DNA of 64,000 nucleotides, taken from assembly GCA_025175895.1 (NCBI GenBank), contig CM046004.1, positions 49,589,359-49,653,358 on the forward strand. Direction: 5' to 3'. Under the pieces are notes generated by a model. The model ran no database searches and was not told the DNA's origin. It saw only the letters and a list, made by a program, of their open reading frames with translations. Shown here one piece after another: positions 20,798 to 32,230 of the stretch; within the stretch, counting starts at the first letter, position 1, and each line of letters starts with the position of its first letter. The translations under genes and the position numbers were made by a program. The stretch comes from Wurfbainia villosa. Lineage: Eukaryota > Streptophyta > Magnoliopsida > Zingiberales > Zingiberaceae.

Positions 20798-23700
20798 TGT
20801 TGATGCAATGAGCATCACTCTTTAGTTTTGATGTATGAACCATAGGTAAATGTTAGGATTCACTTGTATTCTTATATCAGTGTTAAGTGTGCAGCCTTAA
20901 TAGGAAGTCCTAGTAGGTCATATTGACTGGATACTAGGCATGTATCTTGACAAATTAGGAGGATCGGACACCAGACATGATGTCCAGATGGGTCGCATGG
21001 ATAAGAGATTTGGCATGAAGATCGGTTGAGTTAGGAGACTAGAAATAGTTCAAATTAGTTGGTGATCGGCCGAATGATAAATTGGTGGAACCCCTAGTGG
21101 GTCAGATCGGATGTCAAGAGTGGTAAGTCCGGCAGGTAGCCGGTAGGTAAGCCTCAAGTGAAGAGGTGAGGCTGAGTCCTCTGTTCGGAGACAAAGCTAG
21201 GCGTCAATCCGACGAAAAGTCCACATGGGACTTAGTAGTCGAGTTCGAGTAGTATTACTATTGTTGTCGCATTTTATATTATCTATTTGTGCTAATCCTG
21301 TTTTGTAGAGATCAGTGGACTAGATGGATTCAAGTTGACTGAAGTTCAGTCGCCTGGAAATGGATCAGTCAACTGGATACATATTTAAGGTGATCAATCG
21401 GTGATACGATCGGAGATCATACATGATGTGATATGGAAAGGGTTTCAACGTCGGTGAAGGGTTTGTAGTTTAATTTGAAGGAGTCAAATTTCGATGCAAG
21501 AGCGAGTGACATGCGGAGTGGGTTTAGAGGTTTTAATAACTTTAAGACCCACGAATTTCATCGATAGAGGTTGATATGGGAGTAGACTAGAGCATTGAGT
21601 CTGATTAGAAAATGTTTATAAAATATGTGCTCGACCGAATCCAAGTACAACAACCAATCTACGTCGAAGTGTTGCCGAAATACTTGCTCGTCAACAAAAT
21701 TCTCATTCCATAATGTTGAACTTTCCGAGCCGCAAAAATCACTTTTTGTGTTGCGGACAGCCCGGAAGTCCGGCCACAGATCCGTGCGAAAATGTATTAA
21801 AACTAAAACATGTATGTGCTTGTATAAAACCCTAGATCTACCTTAGATCTACATGATAAGGACGTTACCCTCGATGTGACGCCCTTTTCGTGAAATCTCA
21901 GCTTCGTCAGAAAGGTTTTTAGGAACTCGAGGAGTGTCAAGTACGATCCTATTGGTATCCACACAAGCAATAGGTGGAGAAAACACACCCTTGAGTGTGC
22001 TAGCACTCTATGGATGGTTCGGCCAAGGAGGTTGGGAGAGGGGGAGAGCTTGAGGGAATAATCCAAGGAAGAATATGAAGTTGTGAAGAAGAAGATGGAG
22101 TTACCCAAAATCAATTCACCCCCATCAAGAAGTGGCCGGCCAGATTATGGAGAGGGGGTTACATGTATGCATGTAACTCCCATGACCCTTTGTCTCCCTC
22201 ATGAGGTGGCACCATATGACAAAGTCAATGATTATGTGGAGCATCATCATTGGCCGGCCATGCTAAGTCATCATCATGACATGGCATTTGGTCAAGTCAA
22301 ACTTGACCTTTCATCTTCCCTCTCAAGTCAAGTCAAACTTGACCTCTTATCTCCCATGGTTGATCAAATCCAACCATTTGATTCAAGTCAATTTAATTTA
22401 ATGAATCTCTATTCATTAATTTAAATTGATTTGATGAATCAAATCTAAATTAGACTCATTCAACACTTGAATCAACTTGAGTCTAACTCAATTAGTCTAA
22501 TTTGGATTACTCTTAATCCAATTTGGTTCATACCATGAACCTAATCCTCATAGTTCATCATATGAACTTAATCTCCATCTAATTGCCCTTATGTGTGTGA
22601 CCCTATAGGTTCTTGTAACATTGGCAATGTTCCTAAACCGATTTAGGAACATAAGCAATGAACGGTATCTAGTAACACATCATTGCTACCCAAGTTACAA
22701 GAATGTTGAGCTCCAACATCACCTTTGTGACTACTAATTGTGACTCTCACAATATGTGACAATGTCCCTCTATCCTTGACATCTAGATTGACCAATCGAG
22801 GCATAGACCGTGTCATCCTCGGTACAATCTAAATCTTGAACTCAAAGTAGACTCACTCTAATCAAATGAGCTCAATATCTCATATTGACTCATTTGGGCA
22901 TGGCCATGCACTTCGTGGTCTCACTCTATCAAGAATATCGATGTCACTCTCATCATACAGGATGGATAGATCCCATCTACATGACTCACATCCCTCCGCA
23001 TAATTTGTTACATACCCAATAATCGCCTTTATAGTCCACCCATTTACGGGTGACGTTTGACGAAGCCAAAGTATGCAACTCCTTATGTAGGGAACCATGG
23101 TGACTTCAGGTCTAAGGACTAATAGTCATACTAATAGCCACATGAGAAAGTATATGACACTCATATAATGATCCATGATACTTTCTCATGGCTGATCATT
23201 CAGTATACTTTCTCCAATGCATACCCATGTGTCAACTTGATATCTCATATTCATGACTTGTGAGATCAAGTCATCATGTTGACCTACATGCTAGTCTCTA
23301 CGCATTAACATTGTCCCTAAATGTTAATACTCGACTAGGAATGATTAAGAGTAGTGTTCTCTATATCATCTCATTATCAATTAAACTAATCGATTGATAT
23401 AGATAAGAACCTACTACTCAAAAACATTATTATTTTTAGTTATTTGGCACCAATACAAGTAAATATAATAACCATGCCTTTATAAATAGAAATATGATAC
23501 AATAAAGTCCATACAACAATCATCACATGATTGGCTCTAGGGCTTTCACTAACACATAACAAGGCGACCTTCCGACACTCTGCGACTACCTCGACAATCC
23601 TTAAGTGTCGGTATAAAGTCTTGTATTTTTTTTAAACTTATTATTTTTCTTGTGTACTTAACTTTAAGAGTGGGTAGTATGTTATCCAACTCTAATATTT

Positions 23701-23964
23701 GTAAAAAGTGAAACCCTCTGAAGTCGAGAGTTCTCGAGTCAGAGGGTAGTTAGTGATTGCCCATCGAGGTAGCACTCGGAAGAGCTACAGGCCTTGGACT
23801 AGCAACCCAGTTAGGGTTGTGAACCAAGTAAAATAAAAAGTGTTATTAATTTCTACTGCATACTCACAATATTTTTCAAATATTCTAAATTGTTTTAAAA
23901 TTAAAATAAATTCTTTAAACCTCCGAGATTCATCCTCCCTCTCTCGGAGAAACACGATCCTACA
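20798..23964 (+). repeat. SIRE-4 5' LTR, split by the COP-2 solo LTR
   Basis: It starts TGTTGATGCAATGAGCATC and ends GATCCTACA immediately before a PBS. Net of the nested solo LTR (21714-23554 plus one TSD copy) it is about 1.3 kb. It has a TATA box TTATAAAAT (21616-21624), degenerate AGTCGACTG-like motifs (about 21310-21380), the GAGAGTTCTCGAGTC block (about 23725) and TTCTACTGCA (23851-23860). Confidence 0.83.
21714..23554 (-). mobile_element. COP-2 solo LTR (1841 bp), TSD CATAA
   Basis: The ends are TGTTGAACTTTCC and CACTAACA. The target CATAA is duplicated at 21709-21713 and 23555-23559. The internal plan resembles the COP-1 LTR (a block with CTATAGGTTCTTG, TAGTAACACATCATTGC, ACTCTCACAATATGTG), so it is a related but distinct Copia family. 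The minus orientation is inferred from this shared order. It holds a repeated hairpin GTCAAGTCAAACTTGAC (22291-22307, 22327-22343). The ORFs inside it are not supported as genes. Confidence 0.85.
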
Positions 23965-23982
23965 ATTGGAATCAGAGCGGGG
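23965..23982 (+). other. SIRE-4 primer-binding site
   Basis: ATTGGAATCAGAGCGGGG follows the LTR end directly. It is close to the Sirevirus form of the initiator tRNA-Met complement (TGGTATCAGAGCG) with one change (T to A). Confidence 0.82.
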
Positions 23983-24790
23983 GCGCTCCGAATTGGTGCA
24001 ACCACCATCATAAGCTTTAAAATAATTTTTCTTACACTAAAATAATTTAGAATAATTTTTCTTACTTTAGATTAATTTAGAATAAATTTTCTAGATTTAG
24101 ATTAATTTAGAATAATTTTTCTTGCTTTAGATTAATTTAGAATAATTATTCTTTCTTTAGATTAATTTAGAATATTTTTCAACATTTTAAAAAATTGTTA
24201 GAATATTATTTCTGCATTTTACATATTTTAAAAATTCATTTCTTGCATTTTAAATTTTTAAAAATTCATTTTCGACATTTTAGATATTTAAAAATTCATT
24301 TTTTGTATTTTAAAATATTTAAAATTCATTTTCTGCATTTTAGATATTTAAAAATTATTTTTTGAATTTTAGATATTTAAAAAATTATTTTCTGCATTTT
24401 AGAATATTTTAAAAAAAAATCTTCTTTTTAGATATTTAAAAATTCATTTTTTTACATTTTAGATATTTTAAAATTTATTTTCTATATTTTAGAATATTTA
24501 AAATTCATTTTCTCCATTTTAGATAATTTATAATTCATTTTCTACATTTAGGAAAACATTTAATTAATGTTCTAGATTTAGGTAAGTATTTATTAATTTT
24601 CTACATTTTTTTATTTTCTGCATCTAAGAAAATCTTTATTAATTCTTGCATTTAGAATATATATATTTTTTAAAACAACTCTAGGAATAATTCTGAATTT
24701 TAATTAATTTAAATTTAAGTTAATAATATCACATTTAGAGGGTTTAAGTACCGTTCGCCCTCCTCTCTTTAACCGAGAGGATTTTCCCTC
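23983..24790 (+). repeat. SIRE-4 leader with A/T-rich minisatellites
   Basis: Two repeat families of about 30 bp follow each other: TTAGATTAATTTAGAATAAT with TTTTCTT (about 24030-24175), then TTTAAAAATTCATTTTCTGC with ATTTTAGATA (about 24180-24560). The rest is A/T-rich with no coding signal until gag. Confidence 0.75.
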
Positions 24791-25857
24791 GTGGAAGAGG
24801 CGAATGGAATGTTTTCTGAAAACCGACCTAGAGGTTTGGTTTTCGATTAGGAAAGGGTTTGTAGCTCAAATAGACGACTCTAGTGAGTTGTTAAATCCGG
24901 AGAAATAGACCGCAAACTTTAGGAAAAATGCTCAAGTCGATTACAAGACTTTAAATACATTGCAATGCGGACTTACAAATGATGAGCTAAATTGAGTCGG
25001 GTTCAAAATTCTAAAAAATTGTGGGACAATTTAATTATATTTTATGAACAGACTAACTTGAGTCCACCCAAGGATGGTTTAGTTTTGATGCCAAGAACGA
25101 ACAAAAAAGAAAAGAAATCTAAATCGAGAAGGAGAAAAAGGAAGAAAACATCTAAGGCTAACTTGGACAAGTCATCATCGGAAGAGTTGGATGCTGAAAT
25201 ACCTAATACATGCTTCGTAGTGCTCATCGCCGATGATGAGTCCGAAGCCGAATCAAGACATGAGTCCGAGTTTGAGTCCGAGAGAAGTCACGGATCCGCA
25301 TCCATTTTCGAAGGTTATGACGAGGTAACTTCTCCCCTAGAAGATAATTTGTACAATATTATTGCATGCTTAGGTAGGAAACTAGCCAAGTCCGAGAATC
25401 GAGTCGACTCGCTTCTTGATGAAGTCCAAGTACTTAAGGAGCAAGTCAACTCGAAGACTTCGACTTACCAAATTAAGGTTAGAGACTTAACTCGAGTTGC
25501 AAAGCTGGAGGAAGAGAACTAGATCCCAAAAAGGCAAGTAGAAGATCTAACCGGATCATTGGAAAGTTTCACTTCGGATTCCAAGTATCTCAACATGATA
25601 CTTGGGTCTCAACGAGCCATGTACAACAAGTCCGGACTCGAATACAAGGCTAAGGACACAATTAGATTATACATGTCTTTATTTAATATAAATGCTAAGG
25701 GTCAAGTCCATGCTCGGGTTCCTAAGTCTAGCTTAGTCAACCAAGTTGGACCGAAACAATTTTGCATTCCCAAAAGACAAGTTCACTTAGTGAACAAAAC
25801 TCAATCTAGCTACCATTTAGGGAGAGCTAACACTTTGCTTGTTTCCTTAATTAGATA
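24790..25857 (+). pseudogene. SIRE-4 gag remnant
   Basis: The first part (about 24800-25020) resembles the Copia gag N-terminus in broken frames, with stops near 24907 and 24992. The open frame 24992-25522 has a very basic segment (KKEKKSKSRRRKRKK), an acidic, serine-rich segment and a heptad-like stretch (LGRKLAKSENRVDSLLDEVQ), as in the long gag of Sireviruses. After a TAG at 25520-25522 the frame 25559-25858 gives LESFTSDSKYLNMILGSQRA and YNKSGLEY, the conserved C-terminal gag motif. The central part with a zinc knuckle was not found and may be deleted. Confidence 0.8.
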
Positions 25858-26754
25858 AATTCTTACATGCTTTAGTTTACTTTACTTGGTTAATTTAGAA
25901 TGGATTAGATAGGAAACAAAGTAGTTTAAACTTAAATAACCTAGTACTAAGACGAAGTGAACTGATAGTAAGTTAGGGAAGCTCTTCGAAGTGCATGTCA
26001 ATGAAGTGGTCGTTGCTCCGATATCCAAGAAGTCCATGTGCCTCGCCACGACCTGGTGCACTAAGTCGAGTGAAACTAACCGAAGCTAACTCACTAAGTC
26101 TTTGACAAGTTAGACAAAAGCTTAGTCGAAATTGAATCAAGTACTTGATTCCTTCATTGACTTTTTCTAGGAAGTGGTCGTTGCTCCGATAACCAAGAAG
26201 GTCATGTGCCTCACCATGACCTGGAAGTCAATGCTAGAAAAACCAACTTGACTAGCTCAAACCAAGCTTGAATCTACCACAAGTTTAAAAACTTTGAAAT
26301 TACTCATTAAATTTAATTAAGATTAAAAGAAATCCTCATCTCACAAAAGTCATAGGAATAAGTGTACTGAAAACCTAGCTTGGGTGAGATGATTTAGAAC
26401 TTAAATGAGAATAATTAGTTTAATTTAGCATAACTAAACATAATAAACTTAAATCAAAATTAATAAATTTATCTTAACAACTTACCTTAATTAAACTTAA
26501 CTTAATTCAACTCAACTTCATTTATTAAACTTAAGAATAACTTAATTAAACTTAACAACAACTTAATGAAAGTTACTAACAACTTAACTAAACTTAACAA
26601 CAACTTAATTAAACTTAACAACAACTTAATTAAACTTAACAAGAACTTAACTAAACTTAACAACAACTTAATTAAATTTAACAACAACTTAACAACAAAA
26701 TTAAACTTAACAACTTAACTAGACAACTAAACTTAACAACTTAATGCAAGTCTA
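25858..26754. other. Unassigned A/T-rich stretch with repeats
   Basis: I recognise no coding sequence. It holds a roughly 55-bp block twice, near 26008-26056 and 26168-26224 (GAAGTGGTCGTTGCTCCGAT, then CATGTGCCTC and GACCTGG), and a 21-bp tandem array at 26485-26740. It could be SIRE-4 internal sequence or a different element. The minus-strand ORF at 26502-26687 is a translation of the array. Confidence 0.6.
26485..26740. repeat. 21-bp tandem array (ACTTAATTAAACTTAACAACA)
   Basis: About ten units differ by small changes (TTAACTAAAC, TTAATGAAAG). The unit itself contains the palindrome TTAATTAA. It was probably generated by replication slippage in A/T-rich DNA. Confidence 0.8.
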
Positions 26755-27397
26755 ACGTCCCTGCATGGTAATCCCGTTATCGACGATCACCCTACTTGAA
26801 GCTCAAGAATTCCTTACAATGTGTCACTGAAAGTGACGCGGGGAAATACTCTCCCTCAACATCACTGACATAATTAGTGAAAATCTCTAAGATTGTAGTC
26901 TCTGATTTCCACAAGAAATGTGATGACTTGACCCATATTTTTCGACTCGATATCAGTCGGCTCTCAAAGGTAAATCACCTTTTCGACCCAGGTTCAAGAC
27001 TCACAGATTCAACAGGTCATGCCCGTGGTCAACTCAAACCATGATTACGAAGAATAACCAACCTACTACATGCTATTCCCTGTTATAAGCATCTAAAAGC
27101 ATAGCCAACAAAACCGAGAGTATAAACCCTAACGACAACTCCGGTTGGCCGCCACGGTGGGCGACTTCTACTATGAGTCTGTACAGGTATAATAACTCTA
27201 ACTGTATATACTTGTTAATCAAGTCTAAATAAGTATCCAACTATAAAATAAGTCATCAAGAATACTTACTTCGTGTTGCTTGGAGCTCAGTCGTTGTCAC
27301 ATCTCATCTCAGAAAACCAACCAAAATCGAAACAAATCGACTCCCGAGGATCCAAGACTCACACAAAACAACATTGTATGACATCGTAGAACCTAGG

Positions 27398-27413
27398 GCT
27401 CTGATACCACTAA
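27398..27413 (-). other. TEK-1 primer-binding site
   Basis: The minus strand reads TGGTATCAGAGCCCTAG, the initiator tRNA-Met type used by Tekay/Del chromoviruses. The LTR starts three or four bases away. Confidence 0.88.
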
Positions 27414-27416
27414 AGT

Positions 27417-30400
27417 TGTCATGCCTTGAGAGTATGTCGTGCTGAAATCAAACGGACGACATCTCCTATGTACGTGGCAACATATCGTGTTAATACAAGG
27501 CACGTAGGCCACAACAACAACAACATATAAATATTTAAACAACCACAACAACATAACAAACTAACTACAACAAATACACAGGGGAAACATAAAACAACTA
27601 CATCACAACTACATATAGTTCATACCAGTATGACTGACACATCACAACATAACGGAATAGCGACAAAATTCAAATCCACAAGTCCACAACACAGTACATT
27701 ACAAAAACTCCAAATACATAACACAACGTACAGAAAGCCCAAAACAAACATGGGAGCCTCGGAGGTGAGATGAGATGTTGCCAGCCAGCGGTGGTCCAAG
27801 CTGTCACGAAGACTTCTACCTATTACCTGGGCGACAGAAAAACCTAGGATATGTGGTGGTAAGTATAACTCAGCAGGTAATAAAACAGAACATGTAAATA
27901 TATCAATATCACATGTAATTCAATAGTATAATCTAGAGGTACAACAGGTATACCAACACAGTATATAAATACATGCATATACCATCTAACCAGATAAACA
28001 ACGTATAATGCAGATGTACATGAAAGTCTACTATGCTACTCTGATCCAACCTGAACATATATTCAACATATATAATAGGAAGTGTAATACTAACTCACAA
28101 TATACTCATGATACAGGTCAAGGTATCTAATGATCTGTCCAATAAATATACAAGTATATGACACAACCGTATAACAGATGCAAGAAAAACATACATGAAT
28201 ATGATGTACAACCAAATGCAGCAAGCATAGTACAATCAAATGTAACATCACAATAAGCATATATATAGATTGCATCTATATATATATTAATCACAACCAT
28301 CCATATATATATATATATATATACATGGATATATGTATATATATGGTAATATGCAAAGCGCCATAAGATACGGCAATGCACCATGTATGGTCATGCCTGT
28401 GCACCCCTACTCGCTACCACGACCCAGTGTGACCTAGGTGGCATGGCATGATAACTGTCCCAACTCAACACCAACCACCGCTCTAAAGTGGCTGAGTGGG
28501 TAGTATGATCAAGTAACATATGAGCGTAAAGAGCTCGCTACACAACAGGGGTCCCTGCTGCTGGTAACTTCGTCTAACACTACCAATGAGTGGTCGAGTG
28601 CCACGCACCGAGGACAACTGCATGCAACTCCAACTACCACCGTCTATAGTGGTAGAGTGTGGCACAACAAATGCTCTGCTCTCCCACCAGTTACTCCTCG
28701 CGGAGTAACCTGGGAGGCAAGATGACTGACGACTCTCTCAACCCCAAGGGAGACTATGTCGTCAGAATGCATGTAAATGACATGAATGTACTATCACACA
28801 TACAGACATCTACCACCGACTCTCTTTTCAACAAAGAGTCATACCCATATGATCAATACACTCTTTATCCTATAGAGAGTCGTACTTAACTAATCGACAG
28901 ACTCTCTATCCTATAGAGAGTCGTACTCAACTGATCATAGCTCTCTATCCAATAGAGAGTCGTACTCAACTGATCGATGCACTCTCTATCCTGTAGATAG
29001 TCGTACTCGACTGATCATAACTCTCTTTCCAATAGAGAGTCGTACTCAACTGATCGACGCACTCTCTATCCTGTAGAGAGTCGTACTCGACTAATCATAT
29101 CAAGTTGGGACCATCGGTCCGTAATGACACACTAATCACCCTTCACTTAACCATTACACAATACATGGTTGGTAATAAGTATGCAACATACGTGTATTGG
29201 AAATAAATCCTACATTTAGGGCATTACCTACCTACGGATGACCTTTTGGCCAATTTATAAATTGGGTCATCACCCGTACTCTAACATCTACACCCTACTA
29301 AACATCTAGGCCTATTTACATCACATCTATAACCCTAAATCATAATAAAGGAAATGTGATATCAACCTTTGAGTAAATATAGCCAACGACAAGTATCAAG
29401 AATAAGATAAATAAGAGCAGGGTCAAGATAATATGAACACCTAACATGCTTATATCTACGACTAAATCTGAATGCAATTACATCTACCTGACCAGGGTAG
29501 GAAATTACCCACCTGCTAAATAGCTCCGCTAGTTGTCCTTGCGTACAAGCATCTATCGCTAACTAAAGTTCTACAAGACATCATGAATTATGATTAAGTT
29601 CTAATATGACCAAATCGACTCCTACATCGATCTCATATTCACATATCTTATATCACCTCGGCTATATCACCTTAAATTTACACACTAAAACCAATTAATA
29701 ATTCACACCAAACCATATCAACACTCAAATCAACAATTAACTACTTCCCCTTCGCATCTCCTTGTTCACCAATCCTCCAGTATCAACTAATATGGGAAAC
29801 ATGAATGAAGCTATATTTTCCAACCAGTATCCTATCTAGTAGACTGGTCTAATTTAATAATTGACCTAATCAATCCTCAACACATTCCATATCCTGTAAC
29901 CCCTAATAGAACAACTTCATTCACTAATTATTAATCATTGATTCAATTATAACATTAGCTATAATTATCTTACCACAGTTGTAATTCAATGAACACCCAA
30001 ATACATGCTTACCTCGCGTCGTTCCACTTTCAGAAAGTTCAAATCTGAAATGGCCAGATCCATTAACAAAACCATCACTCCGATTGCTCTTCTCCACCTA
30101 GCAATCACACCATCACAGCTGACATCAACTTTTTAATCAACTTCCCTAATCTATACTTGAATCAAGTCATTACCTATCCATGGAAGGATGTCCACCGGCT
30201 GAGCCAGCACCGCAACAAAGACTGGATGTGAGACACAGAGCATCTGGAGTGGCCACCTTTTGGCTGGCGGTCGGTTGAGAAGACTCAGGGTGTCGGCGAT
30301 GGCTATTACCACAGATCTGGGTCTCCAAGCAGCTGCTCAAGTGAATAATCGTGGGGTGGTGGTAGATCAACTACAGTGACGATGAGGCGATCGACATTGG

Positions 30401-31093
30401 GCGGTGGAGTTTCAACTGCAATGGCGACAATCGGAACAAATCCACAGCGGCGAGAGCACAGGCAATAGATCTGCTGCTCCTAGAGATGCTACCGCTCATG
30501 ACGAACGCTAACCGATCGCATGCAAGTAGCGATCGAACGAAGAGGCAAACGACGGTGGAAGGGCGCCAGCAAAAGGGAAAACTAGGGCACGGGAAAGGCG
30601 GCGAGCACGCGAAGGTCGTGGACTGCGGCAACTCTTTGCTGTCATTGAGATCAGGAGAAACAAGGCGACGATGAAGCAGTCGCCCATGGCGACAGTGATG
30701 GGGCAGCGACCGACATGGCAATGGTAGTGGGGTGAGCTTGAGTGTGGCATCATGCGGGGAGAAGAGAAGGAATTTGCGAGATCGTGAAATGGGGGAAATC
30801 GCAGCTGATGAGAAAGGATCGGGAAGATGAGTCGCATGGCAGTGGAAGAGATCGAGATCGGGAGAGGAAGAGATCGCGAGCTTAATTGCGTGAACAGGAA
30901 GTCGGGATTTAATGGGACGACCGATCTGGCTGAGCTAATTGGAGTTTAGCATAAAGCTAACCTAGGTTAACCCAATCATTCATTTAGGCTTAATCTTTCT
31001 CCCAAATGGTCATATGAGCTCCTATTGATTCCAAAAAAAATTCTAAAAATTCTTGAAAAATTCTCCAAGGTAATTCTTTAATTAACAAGGGGT
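27417..31093 (-). repeat. TEK-1 family 5' LTR (about 3.7 kb)
   Basis: It begins TGTCATGCCTTGAGAG. Most of its length aligns with 38756-42291 and 47063-50698, including an (AT)n tract (28304-28323), the 40-bp array (28820-29098) and the TACCTGACCAGGGTAGG block. The last part (about 30880-31093) diverges, and the end GGTATTTTAT lacks the CA of the other copies, so 31093 is approximate. ORFs at 30170-30837 lie in a GC-rich part of the LTR and are not supported as genes. Confidence 0.8.
28820..29098. repeat. 40-bp array with palindromic core (TEK-1 LTR)
   Basis: ACTCTCTATCCTATAGAGAGT is an imperfect palindrome followed by CGTACTCAACTGATC. Units start near 28820, 28860, 28901, 28941, 28981, 29021 and 29061. 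Homologous arrays with about 41-bp spacing are at 40121-40318 and 48457-48650. Confidence 0.87.
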
Positions 31094-31750
31094 ATTTTAT
31101 TATTATTTTATTTTCTCGATATCTTATAGATATGTTCTAAAAATTTACTAAGTTAGCTTCTCATGCATGTGCTAAGCGAATCTTCTTAGAGGATACTTGT
31201 TTCATGGTAAGTTAAGTCGTCATCCTATAGCTTTCCTAAGGGCTCTGGCTATTAGGCACTTACCTGTCCAAAGTGAGGGTCATTCTCTAGATCTAACACA
31301 AAGTCTCAAAAGCGTGCTCGGTATTGAGAGTAATTGGTAGGTGTTTCTTTTTCTTTCCCTCTCTTTTTTTTTCTTTTCTTATTCCATTTTTTTTTCCTTT
31401 TCTTTCTCTCTTGGGATTTTGATTTTTCCGAATTGTCTTCAACGATCCGAGCATCTTCAGTAAATAAAATGCTAAATCTAGATTCACCTATGGATTCCAA
31501 AGAACTAAACTACTGAGATGAATCATAACTAGGTACGTACTAGATTCTCCCTTTCATAATGTTCGACATGTGTAGGTGTAAAAATAAAAGCTAACCAGTG
31601 TAAGTCTAGAACATTCATTAGAGCACATAAAATACCACAAGGTAAATGAAGTTAAGCTTCCCTTGGAAGTAACTCATGAAGAAAACTATTAAAAATACTC
31701 CTGAGGCATCTTATAGATAGTAAGAACTAAGTGCTGAAAGAAACTAAACA
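31094..31750 (-). other. Probable GYP-1 3' non-coding region, outer part
   Basis: No coding signal is seen. The short ORFs here are A/G-rich low complexity (31293-31500). It is placed with GYP-1 because the solo LTR at 31751-35349 separates it from 35350 onward with a clean TSD. Its left border with the TEK-1 LTR is uncertain. Confidence 0.5.
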
Positions 31751-32230
31751 TGTCACACCCACCCTTTTCCCTCGTAATCTATAGGGGTTGGAAGGGCGGC
31801 GCGACATGATCATACATACATGCATTTACAGCGGAAGAATTACATACATGCATTTACAGCGGAAGACTTGATACTTCTTTTTTTTTTCTTTTTTAAAAAA
31901 TAAAGCATGAAACATGGAGCATGCATAATCATTTCATAAGGACACTAAGTAGAAACCATCAACATCAAGTAGAGTTTGACTTTTAACAACTAATCATGCA
32001 AAACTTAAAGGGAAAACATGCATAAGTCTTGGAACATAAACTTAAAGGGAAAACATGTATAAGTCTTGGAACATAAACATATCTCTTCCACCATGCCACT
32101 ACCACACACACTTTGCCCCTCCTGCTGCTCCCTTTAGTTTAGCCATTCTTTACCCTTATCTACAGTACAAGGGAAACCTGAAACTATAAGCACATAGGCT
32201 TAGTAAGATCCTTTCCTACTCACAAAAGTC

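Larger units (their letters stand above)
20798..26754 (+). mobile_element. SIRE-4: Sirevirus 5' part (LTR, PBS, leader, gag)
   Basis: The plus-strand order is 5' LTR (20798-23964, containing a solo LTR), PBS, A/T-rich leader and gag. The rest of the polyprotein is absent. The right edge is uncertain: gag ends at about 25857, an unassigned stretch follows, and a Tekay-type leader begins near 26755. Confidence 0.82.
26755..31093 (-). mobile_element. TEK-1 family element, leader and 5' LTR only
   Basis: The minus-strand order is 5' LTR (about 31093 to 27417), PBS, leader (27397 to about 26755). The leader matches 46138-47045 of the nearly complete copy, for example GAAATGTGATGACTTGACCC and GGTAAATCACCTTTTCGAC. 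The rest of the element is missing on the lower-coordinate side. Confidence 0.82.

Noticed and set aside
22083..22424. 113-codon ORF in COP-2
   Set aside because: It spans LTR sequence with hairpin repeats; no family resemblance and no flanking gene structure.
24992..25522. Lys/Arg-rich nuclear protein with acidic and coiled-coil parts as a host gene
   Set aside because: It is downstream of a Sirevirus LTR, PBS and leader, and is followed by the conserved Sirevirus gag C-terminus; it is gag.
26502..26687. Leu/Lys-rich peptide resembling a repeat protein
   Set aside because: It is the translation of a 21-bp tandem DNA repeat.
28820..29098. CRISPR-like array of about 40-bp repeats
   Set aside because: The repeats are contiguous units with near-identical spacers, lie inside an LTR, recur in two other LTR copies and have no cas genes; the window is plant DNA.
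30170..30837. Cluster of Cys/Ser/Arg-rich ORFs that could be a small host gene
   Set aside because: They fall in the GC-rich part of the TEK-1 LTR; overlapping ORFs on both strands and positional equivalents at 41323-42133 and 49683-50385.
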